Shown here one piece after another: positions 7,185-14,857 of a stretch of 14,958 bases of DNA. The first letter of the stretch is position 1. Each line of letters begins with the position of its first letter. The DNA is taken from NCBI GenBank assembly GCA_019057975.1, contig JAHLWJ010000090.1, positions 1-14,958 on the forward strand. Reading direction: 5' to 3'. The translations under genes were made by a program, and so were the position numbers. Source of the DNA: Promethearchaeota archaeon (GTDB lineage: Archaea; Asgardarchaeota; Lokiarchaeia; Sigynarchaeales; SOKP01). The notes beneath the pieces were generated by a model. The model had not been told where the DNA came from. It saw only the letters and a program-made list of their open reading frames with translations, and ran no database searches.

Positions 7185-7669
7185 CTACGCATACTCCTTT
7201 ACACTTACGTACACTATTGTTAGTCTCTTCGCTAACAAACTTGGTTTAGTGACACAATATATTCTATTAATTTCTTGACCATCTTCATTAATAATTATTA
7301 CTGCATTTCCTATTAAAAAAATGTTAGGGTTATTTTCTAAAAAATTAACCTGTTTCTCAATTCTACATGGCAATGCTGTGTCATCTGAACCCAAAATAGC
7401 AATATAATCTCCGCTAGCTATCCTTAAGCCTTGGTTCTTTGAAGGTGCGCTGGACCTTTATTTTTATTATTAAAAATAGGAATGATTCTACTATCTTTAT
7501 TTGCGTAGTATTTTATTATTTTTTCACTATCATCATCAGAATAATCATCAATAATAAGCTCTAAATTTTTATAAGTTTGACACAAAACTGATTCAATGCT
7601 TTCAGATAAATACTTTGCTTTATTATAATTAGCCATTATAACTGAGACTTTACTTTTCTCATTTAACAT
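7185..7669 (-). pseudogene. Frameshifted and 3'-truncated family 2 glycosyltransferase
   Basis: Two minus-strand frames together form the front of a GT2 enzyme. Frame one (7669-7424) gives KVSVIMANYNKAKYLSESI, a degraded LELIIDDYSDDDSEKI and NKGPAHLQ, then runs into a TAA. The other frame resumes exactly at that point (from about 7439) with KNQGLRIASGDYIAILGSDD and continues ALPCRIEKQVNFLENNPNIF down to 7185. A single-base loss or a two-base gain between 7445 and 7437 explains the break. The normal RN.G motif after GPA is where the shift falls. The second frame ends VSVKEYA-TAG, roughly 150-200 residues short of a usual GT2, with the next gene's ribosome site and ATG fused on. So both a frameshift and a 3' deletion occurred. 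It is nonfunctional unless frameshifting is programmed, and I see no signal for that. Confidence 0.85.
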
Positions 7670-7844
7670 TCTAATTATTCAAACCATTCTACAATTATGA
7701 TAAAAAGAAACATTATCTAAAATATCAATTTAAATATTTATCTGCTCGTACTGAAACCAAATATTAATTATTCTTTATTTCTACATAGCCAAATACCTTT
7801 TAGTTCATAAAAAAAATACTCTACTAAAGTTATTTCCATCAAAA

Positions 7845-8492
7845 TTATTCCAATTTATAATTCGCAATAACTCCCGCTAAAGTCTTTTCCATTATATCCC
7901 AACTATACCTTTCTATACATTTTTGCCTAGCCTTCCAGCCAATTTCTATGGCTTTTTCAGGATTATCCATAACATACTGAATCATTCTACCTAACTGTCC
8001 TGGATTACCAGCTTCTACAATCCAACCACAGCCATTCAATATATCAGGAAGATCGGATACATTAGTTGCTATAATTGGCTTTGCCATTGCCATTGCATCA
8101 AAAACCTTAGCTGGAATTTGCCCAATTGTGGAATAGCTCCTTCTCTGAGGTATTACTATAATATCTGCTACAGATAAAAGCTCAGGGATTCTTTTAAAAG
8201 ATTGTAAGCCAAATATTTTAACTCTTTCCATTAATATTTTCTTTACAGTTTTGATTAAATTTTTGCAATACTGATCTCTATCATCAAATCCAACAATAAC
8301 AAGCATAGCATTTTTATTTTTAATCAAATTTATAGCTTCCACTAAATCTTCTATACCTTTATGTGGCCGTGGTGTACCAAAAAACATTACAATTTTATTT
8401 TCTTTATCTATTCCATATTTTTGTCTAAGCAAATATTTATCAAATTTTGTCGGGTTTAAAGCACTCGTATCTCTCCCATACCAAACTATCAT
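7845..8492 (-). pseudogene. C-terminal half of a family 4 glycosyltransferase
   Basis: The 215-residue open frame is only the donor-binding half of a GT4 protein. It shows VWYGRDTSALNP (3-14), IVMFFGTPRPHKGIEDLVEA (34-53), LVIVGFDDRD (64-73), a degenerate catalytic region IGQIPAKVFDAMAMAKPIIA (123-142) and YSWDIMEKTL (196-205). The homologous frame extends upstream to 8525 (GKYSVKRKFGG) before meeting a stop, so the true protein began earlier. The N-terminal acceptor domain, about 150-170 residues, is missing. Within 120 bases upstream lies an orphan start with a strong ribosome site (8614) in another frame, consistent with an internal deletion. The ATG at 8492 has a weak AGAGGA 11 bases before it, so a short protein might still be made, but without the N-terminal domain it should not be an active transferase. 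Confidence 0.7.
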
Positions 8493-8509
8493 ACCACCGA
8501 ATTTCCTCT

Positions 8510-8614
8510 TTACAGAGTATTTACCTTATGCATTCTATAGATAAAAATATCAAAATGAAAATTAATAAATTTATTATTGCTAGTATAATTCTCAGTAGTT
8601 TTCTCTTTACTCAT
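8510..8614 (-). pseudogene. Orphan gene start with strong ribosome site, 34 codons
   Basis: A well-formed GAAGGAG lies 9 bases before ATG 8614. The frame reads MSKEKTTENYTSNN and then KFINFHFDIFIYRMHKV, and stops at 8510 inside the sequence that encodes the lost N-terminal side of the GT4 fragment in another frame. From about 8608 the +1 frame instead reads KRKLLRIILAIINLL followed by IFILIFLSIECIR, a typical membrane segment with a basic start. One extra base in the run after ATGAGT would account for that. I read this as the abandoned 5' end of a deleted gene. It could also be a tiny protein. No homology is recognisable. Confidence 0.35.
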
Positions 8615-8679
8615 TTTTTTAATCTCCTTCAGTATTACAACAACCCAAAATGCTCTTCTTTCGAAGTGAAAAACAATCT

Positions 8680-11214
8680 CTAGGCCAAGAATAAATCAAA
8701 AATATTATTTTTTTTACCAAAATACTGGATTTTACTAATTATTTTTTTCTTCTCAAACTCTAAATCTTTCATCATTTTATTTAGCTTACTAATTATCTCA
8801 TCAATATCAATATCCTCCCTACAGTCAAAAAAGTAATCTAACTGGTTAAAATTCTTTAGGAGTTCAAGATACTTTGTAGCCCAACCTATAACTAAAGCAG
8901 GAATGCCATTATTATATGAATGAACAATAGAATGGTAACGAGAAGCAATCACAAAGTCAAACTGCTTAATAATATTCTCTAACTCTATTGCATTTAAGTC
9001 GTCATAAATTATTATTACATTTTCATCCTTTTTGAAAAAACTCTTAATATTCTCACAAACCTCTAAATCTTCATACGAATATCTAATGAGATAAACTATC
9101 TTGTCAAAGCTAATTAGACTATCTATTAATGATTTATAGACCAAATAAATTTTTTCTGATTTATCTCTTTCAATAACCCTTAAATTAGGAATAATTCCAA
9201 CTGAATTAGGCTTAATTTTAAAACTCTTTAGAGAAATATCTTTCTCAAAAATATTAGATAAATTATATCCTCTATTTTGAAGAACAATGTCACAAGTTCT
9301 CTCAACATTTTTCTTCGTAAATCTCCCGACAGATCTTACCCCTTTTACTTCTCTTGGAAATACTTTAATTGGATACCTAAGAAATAATTTTAATGGCAGA
9401 TATAAAAAAGGTATAATAGGAAAACTAAAAGGACCTATAGACTGTGGAAAAATGTAATATGGGACTGAATACATTTTTGCAATTATTATGTTTAATAAAT
9501 AACATGCTGAATTAAATAAACCCCATTGTGAAGATAAAGCATAGCCACTTATGTCAATAAAAAAATCAGCATTTTTAATTATTCTTTTTATATCACCTTC
9601 TAAATAATCATACCTGCTCTCTTTTATAAAAAACTTTACCCAATTCCCAAGTAAAATTTTAATCCTGATTTTAAAATCCCAAGGCAAAATATCAAACTTA
9701 TATATATCTTTCTCTTCTTTATTTCTTTCAAAATCCCGTGTTGAAAATAGGAAAATTTTTTTATTAGTAAACCTTCTTTTTATTTGATCTACTGTGGTAA
9801 AAGTCATCGCTTGAGCACCTTTATTAAAGAGCTCACCACCAACAATAACTACATTTCCATCTTCCTTCAATTCATTAAAAGATCGAGTCCTCTTGCCTAT
9901 GAAAAAAAATAAAAACCCTATTAAATTAATTCCAGCCACAGCTACTGATTCTTTAATATACTTTTTAAAGTAACCATAAACAGCTTTTAATTTACTTACG
10001 ATTTCTAACACTGATAAGGCGTACTTTATTTTGTTAAAATTGTAATTCTTACCCCACTCAATATACCTTTTTAATCTAGTTAGTTTCTTATATATCTTAA
10101 AATCTTCTCTGCGTAGCGGACCAATGTTTTGACAGAGCTTTTCATCACATATAATTAATTTAGCAAATTCTAAATTAGTTCTTCTACTTTTTAAATTTTG
10201 AGACTTTCTAATTTTATTAATGCTTTCTTTTTCCAGTACAAACAAATAGGAATACTTGTCAAAATATTTTTTCCCTTTATTAGTTCTAACTATTACGCTT
10301 GAACTTCCTCTAGGATTTTCTTTTCCTTCAATATAACAATCACCAAAAGAAATATCAGCCAATCTATTTAATTTATCAAGACAAAAAAGACACCTATTTA
10401 GCTGAAAATTTTTTTTAAGCTGTATTCTAATTTTTCTATCCACCATAACTTCTCTACCTGAATCAAAATATATCTTAGAATTTCCAGGCCAACCACATTT
10501 TTCCTTAGTTCTAAACTCAAATTTAACTAATTTTTCCCCAGCTCTCATATATCTTTCTTCAAAGAACTGAATTACATTTAAATTTAAAGTCTTATCACAA
10601 AAAAGCCCCGAAAAGAATAAATTTTTTTCAGTTATATCATTCTTTCCCAAGAATTTTTTAATTCCATAGATTTGACAAGGTGTTCCTATAATTATGTATC
10701 TTTTATTATCTTTTTTCTGTAGTGTTTTTATTACATTATATACAGAAGCTGGAATATATTTAGACTTTGCTGAATCAATTACTTTACTTATCTTGTTTGT
10801 GGCTCTTAATCTTACAGAGTGACCTTCAAACCTATTAAAATCTAGGATAAAAGCCTCATCAAATTCCTTATTTTTTAATAATTCAGAAACAAAGCTAGTA
10901 ATTATTCCACCACTTGTTGAATTTTTCCTTAGATTGTAGTCTTTACTGAATGTTGTATAACTATGTAAACAAGGCCCATCAAAAATTTCTTCACTAATCT
11001 CTTTGTCCCTCAATTTAAAAGGGTCAATATCAATTCCAGGACAAACCTCTATACATATCATGCACTCTGTACACTTTTTATCATTTACTTTTGGAAGAAA
11101 CTGCCCAAATTGATATTCCATTGTAATTGCACCTTTAGGGCATACTGCATAACATATCTCACATGAGACACATAAATCTAACTCTCTTGTTTTTCCAACA
11201 TTTACTTTTCCCAT
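8680..11214 (-). CDS. Fusion: ferredoxin + FrhB-like oxidoreductase + polysaccharide pyruvyl transferase
   Basis: 844 residues. (1) Two [4Fe-4S] motifs: Cys15-18-21-25 and Cys48-51-54-58. (2) An FrhB (coenzyme F420 hydrogenase/dehydrogenase beta subunit) domain, about 90-370, with STSGG (99-103), GTPCQIYG (177-184), Cys275-x2-Cys278-x-Asp and ADISFGD (286-292). (3) A linker with a hydrophobic stretch at 423-440. (4) A polysaccharide pyruvyl transferase domain (PF04230 type), about 453-830, with GGELFNKGAQAM (459-470), FPQSIGPF (589-596) and ASRYHSIVHSYNNGIPALVI (757-776). The last part would move pyruvate from phosphoenolpyruvate to a sugar, or is a glycan-modifying relative. The first part passes electrons through Fe-S clusters to a flavin or deazaflavin site of unknown substrate. 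The gene starts 5 bases after the methyltransferase gene, with only a weak ribosome site, which suggests coupling. Separate neighbouring genes for these modules are common in capsule loci, so the fusion is credible. The substrate is unknown. Confidence 0.88.
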   Translation of the reverse strand: MGKVNVGKTRELDLCVSCEICYAVCPKGAITMEYQFGQFLPKVNDKKCTECMICIEVCPGIDIDPFKLRDKEISEEIFDGPCLHSYTTFSKDYNLRKNSTSGGIITSFVSELLKNKEFDEAFILDFNRFEGHSVRLRATNKISKVIDSAKSKYIPASVYNVIKTLQKKDNKRYIIIGTPCQIYGIKKFLGKNDITEKNLFFSGLFCDKTLNLNVIQFFEERYMRAGEKLVKFEFRTKEKCGWPGNSKIYFDSGREVMVDRKIRIQLKKNFQLNRCLFCLDKLNRLADISFGDCYIEGKENPRGSSSVIVRTNKGKKYFDKYSYLFVLEKESINKIRKSQNLKSRRTNLEFAKLIICDEKLCQNIGPLRREDFKIYKKLTRLKRYIEWGKNYNFNKIKYALSVLEIVSKLKAVYGYFKKYIKESVAVAGINLIGFLFFFIGKRTRSFNELKEDGNVVIVGGELFNKGAQAMTFTTVDQIKRRFTNKKIFLFSTRDFERNKEEKDIYKFDILPWDFKIRIKILLGNWVKFFIKESRYDYLEGDIKRIIKNADFFIDISGYALSSQWGLFNSACYLLNIIIAKMYSVPYYIFPQSIGPFSFPIIPFLYLPLKLFLRYPIKVFPREVKGVRSVGRFTKKNVERTCDIVLQNRGYNLSNIFEKDISLKSFKIKPNSVGIIPNLRVIERDKSEKIYLVYKSLIDSLISFDKIVYLIRYSYEDLEVCENIKSFFKKDENVIIIYDDLNAIELENIIKQFDFVIASRYHSIVHSYNNGIPALVIGWATKYLELLKNFNQLDYFFDCREDIDIDEIISKLNKMMKDLEFEKKKIISKIQYFGKKNNIFDLFLA

Positions 11215-11219
11215 AATTC

Positions 11220-12155
11220 TTAATACTTCTTCTTAAATAGATAATTTAGTCCTTTTCCTACAAAAACGTGTATATAATGTTTATTATAATATTTTTTATA
11301 TTTATCTGACTGACCTATTTCAAAAGCTTCTTTTAAATGATGAGGTCTATTATCTCTAACAAATTCCCCTCCCATACTATCAAATAGATATCCGCCAGAT
11401 TTCAAAGACTTAGTCAAATTCTTTAATAACTTAAGAGGATTTCTTACATGTTCAAATATCTCCGTTGCTATAATTAAATCATACTCCGACTCAGGCAGGG
11501 TTGGATAAACTTCTGTGTTATCCACTTTAATTATTTTAGGGTTAAATCCTCTCTTTCTAAAGCGCCATACTGTAAAGTCAAACTTCAAATTATCTAAATC
11601 ACAAATTGTAACTTCAGACCTAAAAGAAGCAAACAATAAACCAATGTCTGAAACTCCACAGCCGTAATCTAAAATTTTAAAGTCATTTAATTTTTTGTCA
11701 GAATCTTTTATTATAAAATCTAAATAATCTGTTATCATTGAATATCTTTCATAAGCTAACATTAACCTTAGAGTGTAGTCAAAAGCGATATTGTCATATG
11801 TCTTTTTCAATTTATTTGGTTTGGTATTACCTTCAAAATATTCTATAAGATGGTTTTTAAATTTATCAGTATTTGGAAAACCATATTTCAAATAATGCCT
11901 TATTAAATAAAAGCTACCAATACTAAAAAAATTCTTTATTTCACTTTGCCTATCCAAAAATAAAGGTTTAAATCTATTAATTTGAGTGTCTTTAATTTTG
12001 CTTTTCCATTTACTTTTTATTATAGTTGATGGATCCAAAACTAGATGAAAAAGAGATAAACGATAAAGCTTTTTATATACTAGTTTAATAATATTATATA
12101 ACAATGGATATTTCCTAATAAACTTTGATATCTTGTCTCTTATTATATCATTCAT
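11220..12155 (-). CDS. Class I SAM-dependent methyltransferase
   Basis: About 311 residues. The SAM-binding core is at about 158-265: motif I ILDYGCGVSDIG (162-173), the acidic end of strand 2 in TICDLDN (184-190), and motif II/post-II YDLIIATEIFEHVRNPL (226-242), with GGYLFDSMGG (255-264) after it. This pattern (Methyltransf_11/23 type) fits methylation of a sugar or a lipid-linked glycan in the cytoplasm. The N-terminal 120 residues are basic and helical and not recognisable. Two starts overlap: GTG at 12158-12156, then ATG at 12155-12153. The ribosome site GGTGAG, which contains the wzx stop TGA, is 6 bases from the GTG and 9 from the ATG. I chose the ATG, but GTG is close in merit. The gene sits directly between flippase and fusion gene, so it belongs to the operon. 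The methylated group is unknown. Confidence 0.85.
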   Translation of the reverse strand: MNDIIRDKISKFIRKYPLLYNIIKLVYKKLYRLSLFHLVLDPSTIIKSKWKSKIKDTQINRFKPLFLDRQSEIKNFFSIGSFYLIRHYLKYGFPNTDKFKNHLIEYFEGNTKPNKLKKTYDNIAFDYTLRLMLAYERYSMITDYLDFIIKDSDKKLNDFKILDYGCGVSDIGLLFASFRSEVTICDLDNLKFDFTVWRFRKRGFNPKIIKVDNTEVYPTLPESEYDLIIATEIFEHVRNPLKLLKNLTKSLKSGGYLFDSMGGEFVRDNRPHHLKEAFEIGQSDKYKKYYNKHYIHVFVGKGLNYLFKKKY

Positions 12156-12165
12156 CACTTATCTC

Positions 12166-13668
12166 TCACCAACCCAATAAAATCTTTCTAATATTTCTTA
12201 TTGTCTTTTTGTCCAATATATAAAACATACCAATATAAGTTAAGAGGCCTATTATAATAGATAAAACAAATTTAAAGATTTCGTTTAATATTAAACCTTT
12301 CTCTAAAACAAAAATAATCGCAATTAAAATTAATGTACTTATTAAAGGAAAAATTAACTTCTCACTCAAATTTTTAATATCACATTTCGTAATTTTTATT
12401 ATTATAATAATAAAACCAATAGTGGAAATTAAACTACTTAAAAATACTACAAAAGATGCACCCAATATTCCCCAATTAGTTATAAAAGGATAAATAAGAA
12501 TAGCAAGAATAAAAAAACGAGCTAATTGCCACTTAGTTATTATTTTAGGTTTCCCTATACCTTCTAGCGCTGGACCTATTGTCGCCCCTATGGATCTCAG
12601 TAATCCACTTAACGCTAACATCTGCATCGCTGGAACCATCGGCATCCATTTATTCCCCAAAAATATCTGTGTAAATTCGGGAGCCAGTATAAAAATCAAA
12701 CCTGCAATCGGAAATGATATAAATGTTGTAAGTTGGAGAATTTTTAAATATGCCTCTTTTAATTTTGGTAAATTATCCTGTAATTTTGAATAAGCAGGAA
12801 AGCTTACCTGCGATATAACATGGGATATTTCTGTTGCTGGTAAGTTAGAAATCCTGTAAGCCATTTGATAAAAGCCTAACATAGTAGCTCCAAGTAACTT
12901 TCCAACAAAAATGTCGTCACCGTGGGTAATTAAAAAAACAAGAATACTTGAACCTAGTATCCACCTGCCAAATCCAAAAAGCTCCTTTGCTTGAGCTCTA
13001 TCAAATTTAAATCTGGGCCTATAAGGCTCAATTACATAAGACATTATACATCTTACCAAATTTCCTGCCAATAACCCAAATACCAAAGCCCAAACACTTT
13101 TTAATAAAAAAGCAGAAGTAATAGCAACAGTTACATCAGCAATTGTCCCCAAAAATTGATACTTAAAAAATTTCTGAAACTGAAGTTCCTTCTGAAAATA
13201 TAAAACTGCAATGTTATTTAAACTCTGTAAGATAATAGAAATTCCAATAACTCTTAGAAGCGGTCCAGCAGCCGGTGCATCAAAAAAGATAGCAGCAGGT
13301 TTTGCTAAAAAAAACACTATAGCAGCTATTAAAAATCCTCTAATCAGCCCTACCGTCCAGGCGGTGTTTAAATAGTCTTTAGTTTCCCCTTTCTTTTGAA
13401 TAAGTGCCTGCTGAAAACCTGTTTGAGAAAATGTATCAAGCATAGATAAAACCAAAAGAGCAATACCAAATAACCCAAAATCATTAGGTGAAAGCAGACG
13501 AGCCAAGATAATTGTTCTTATTAACTGAAAAATCCTGTCAGAAATTCTTAAGGTAAATACCCAGAAGCCACCTTTGACCGTTCTTTCGGAAAGACTTTCT
13601 CCTGGAGTTGCCATTTTTCTAATTAGGTTTTTGCTTTTCTTTATGATATTTAAGCGTCTAAAATTCAT
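12166..13668 (-). CDS. wzx: Wzx-type polysaccharide flippase (MOP superfamily)
   Basis: 500 residues with about 12-14 hydrophobic segments. It begins with the family pattern TVKGGFWVFTLRISDRIFQL (30-49) followed by RTIILARLLSPNDFGLFG (51-68), typical of the WzxC/TuaB branch of Polysacc_synt. LGATMLGFYQMAYRISNLP (259-277) also fits. It moves the undecaprenyl-linked repeat unit from the inner to the outer face of the cytoplasmic membrane. The ATG at 13668 has AAAAGG 7 bases ahead. An internal ATG at 13614 has no site, so I keep the longer form. The gene's first two thirds is much richer in G+C than its last third: 28 of 60 bases at 12541-12600 against 10 of 60 at 12361-12420, hinting at recombination. 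A promoter-like sequence stands 100 bases upstream. Confidence 0.93.
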   Translation of the reverse strand: MNFRRLNIIKKSKNLIRKMATPGESLSERTVKGGFWVFTLRISDRIFQLIRTIILARLLSPNDFGLFGIALLVLSMLDTFSQTGFQQALIQKKGETKDYLNTAWTVGLIRGFLIAAIVFFLAKPAAIFFDAPAAGPLLRVIGISIILQSLNNIAVLYFQKELQFQKFFKYQFLGTIADVTVAITSAFLLKSVWALVFGLLAGNLVRCIMSYVIEPYRPRFKFDRAQAKELFGFGRWILGSSILVFLITHGDDIFVGKLLGATMLGFYQMAYRISNLPATEISHVISQVSFPAYSKLQDNLPKLKEAYLKILQLTTFISFPIAGLIFILAPEFTQIFLGNKWMPMVPAMQMLALSGLLRSIGATIGPALEGIGKPKIITKWQLARFFILAILIYPFITNWGILGASFVVFLSSLISTIGFIIIIIKITKCDIKNLSEKLIFPLISTLILIAIIFVLEKGLILNEIFKFVLSIIIGLLTYIGMFYILDKKTIRNIRKILLGW

Positions 13669-13767
13669 ATATTGCCTTTTAAAAATACTTAACTTTATTT
13701 AGCTTTTTACTCATTATCATATAAATAGCTACTTGATGGATATATGACATAAAGGCAAATATATCAG

Positions 13768-13795
13768 AGTATAAAATATAATGAAGTATAAACAA
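13768..13795 (-). promoter_or_regulatory. Possible secondary promoter ahead of wzx
   Basis: On the minus strand TTGTTT (13795-13790) and TATACT (13773-13768) are 16 bases apart, in the 194-base gap between the chain-length gene and the flippase gene. The boxes are imperfect, and such matches are frequent in AT-rich DNA. It could let wzx and downstream genes be expressed without wzz. I saw no terminator hairpin in the same gap, so transcription from wzz may simply continue. Confidence 0.25.
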
Positions 13796-13862
13796 GAGCT
13801 TATTAGTAGCAAAAACACTAACTTAAAGAAATAGCCGAATATATGGTTATGGTCCTTGTTTC

Positions 13863-14789
13863 TCATTTAGGCTCTTTAGAAGATATAAAATAGTTTGCCA
13901 CAAATACCACCACTATTCCCAAAATTATAGCTAAAAACAGGCTAATCAGTGCATTCCTCTTATAATTAGTATCAACCGCAGTAGTGGGAACTTTCGGTCG
14001 CTCTAATATTTCCATCTTATTAATAAATAACTCTTTATTTTCTGTAAGATTATATTTTAATTTCTCCAGATCACTATAAATTAAATATTTAGAATTAAGC
14101 TCATTAAGTAAAATAGGAGAAACATAATTAATGCCAGAGAAATAAATATTAGAGCCTATTTTATTTTCCATCTCTTTTATTAATTTCAAATTAAAATCTA
14201 CAATGTAATTTTCTATTCTAGTGGAAATTTCTTCTACTTCCTTATAAACATTTAAAAGCGACTCATCTACTTTTTCTATAAGGCTGTTGTAAGTTTCTTC
14301 AAACTCTAAATTTTTTCTACCTTCATATACATTAAGAAGTGCCTCATTTATCCTGTATACTATTTCTGGGTTGCTATGTAAGGTAGTAATGGTTATAATT
14401 TCTTTTTTATCATCTATAGATATATTAATTGCTTCATTTAATTCGGCCCTCTCTATTTTAAAGTCCAGGCTACTAATTACTTCTTCTAAAACTTCATCTG
14501 ATTTTAGCTCCATAGATACATCACCCAAATTTCCGATTTTTAAACTATCTGCTTCCTCTGGAAAATATTCACTAATGGAATCCAGGTAGTAATCCTCTTT
14601 TACCTTCAGTATAGAAGTTGAACTGTAGTCCGGGGTATTCAGGAACGTAAAAAGAAGACCCGCTATTAGAACTACTATGAAAGTGCCTATAAACCACCAT
14701 TTTCTGTTAATAAAAATTCTAGCTAGCTCTCTTAAATCTATTTCATCCTCTGATTTTATTTGCTTTTTAATATCATTTTCTTTATTCAT
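13863..14789 (-). CDS. wzz: Wzz-type chain-length determinant / polysaccharide co-polymerase
   Basis: 308 residues with the classic topology: a charged cytoplasmic start, IDLRELARIFINRKWWFIG (17-35) leading into membrane helix 1 (about 34-51), a periplasmic helical part (52-280) with a predicted coiled region, the proline-rich stretch RPKVPTTAVDTNYKRN (264-279), and helix 2 (about 281-303) with a short basic tail. This is PF02706 architecture. It sets how many repeats the polymerase adds. No Walker motifs follow helix 2, so it is not fused to a BY-kinase. A kinase would have to be encoded elsewhere. The ATG at 14789 has AAAGGG about 6 bases ahead. The gene begins the visible operon. A perfect 7+7 inverted repeat at 14839-14857 lies upstream. 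Some Wzz-like proteins instead serve in export, but the neighbouring Wzx and Wzy genes support this role. Confidence 0.9.
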   Translation of the reverse strand: MNKENDIKKQIKSEDEIDLRELARIFINRKWWFIGTFIVVLIAGLLFTFLNTPDYSSTSILKVKEDYYLDSISEYFPEEADSLKIGNLGDVSMELKSDEVLEEVISSLDFKIERAELNEAINISIDDKKEIITITTLHSNPEIVYRINEALLNVYEGRKNLEFEETYNSLIEKVDESLLNVYKEVEEISTRIENYIVDFNLKLIKEMENKIGSNIYFSGINYVSPILLNELNSKYLIYSDLEKLKYNLTENKELFINKMEILERPKVPTTAVDTNYKRNALISLFLAIILGIVVVFVANYFISSKEPK

Positions 14790-14838
14790 ATATTTCCCTT
14801 TTTAAGTTTTTTGCTTGCTGTTAAATAGTACCACAGAG

Positions 14839-14857
14839 ATGTATTTTATTAATACAT
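14839..14857. promoter_or_regulatory. Perfect dyad in the leader of the chain-length gene
   Basis: ATGTATT and AATACAT form a perfect 7-bp inverted repeat separated by TTATT, about 50 bases upstream of the wzz ATG. No T-run follows, so it is not a normal terminator. It may be a protein-binding operator or an RNA hairpin in the 5' leader. The rest of 14790-14958 is AT-rich without another clear signal. A TATAAA-like -10 exists but has no good -35 box. Confidence 0.35.

Noticed and set aside
7424..7445. Programmed frameshift in the GT2 gene
   Set aside because: No slippery heptamer, no following hairpin, and the gene is also cut at its 3' end, so decay is the simpler reading.
7670..7844. Short open frame MEITLVEYFFYELKGIW and on in the gap after the GT4 half-gene
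   Set aside because: 23 codons, no ribosome site and no family match. It may be relic or chance, and I cannot support it as a gene.
8447..8683. Plus-strand open frame of 78 codons across the decayed zone
   Set aside because: It crosses the end of the GT4 half-gene and the orphan start on the other strand. It has no ribosome site and no recognisable domain.
12590..12793. Plus-strand open frame within wzx (also 14371-14589 in wzz)
   Set aside because: Antisense of conserved membrane and coiled-coil parts; no support for expression.
13679..13750. 23-codon minus-strand open frame (MSYIHQVAIYMIMSKKLN...) ahead of wzx
   Set aside because: No ribosome site, no recognisable similarity, and short open frames are expected at this base composition.
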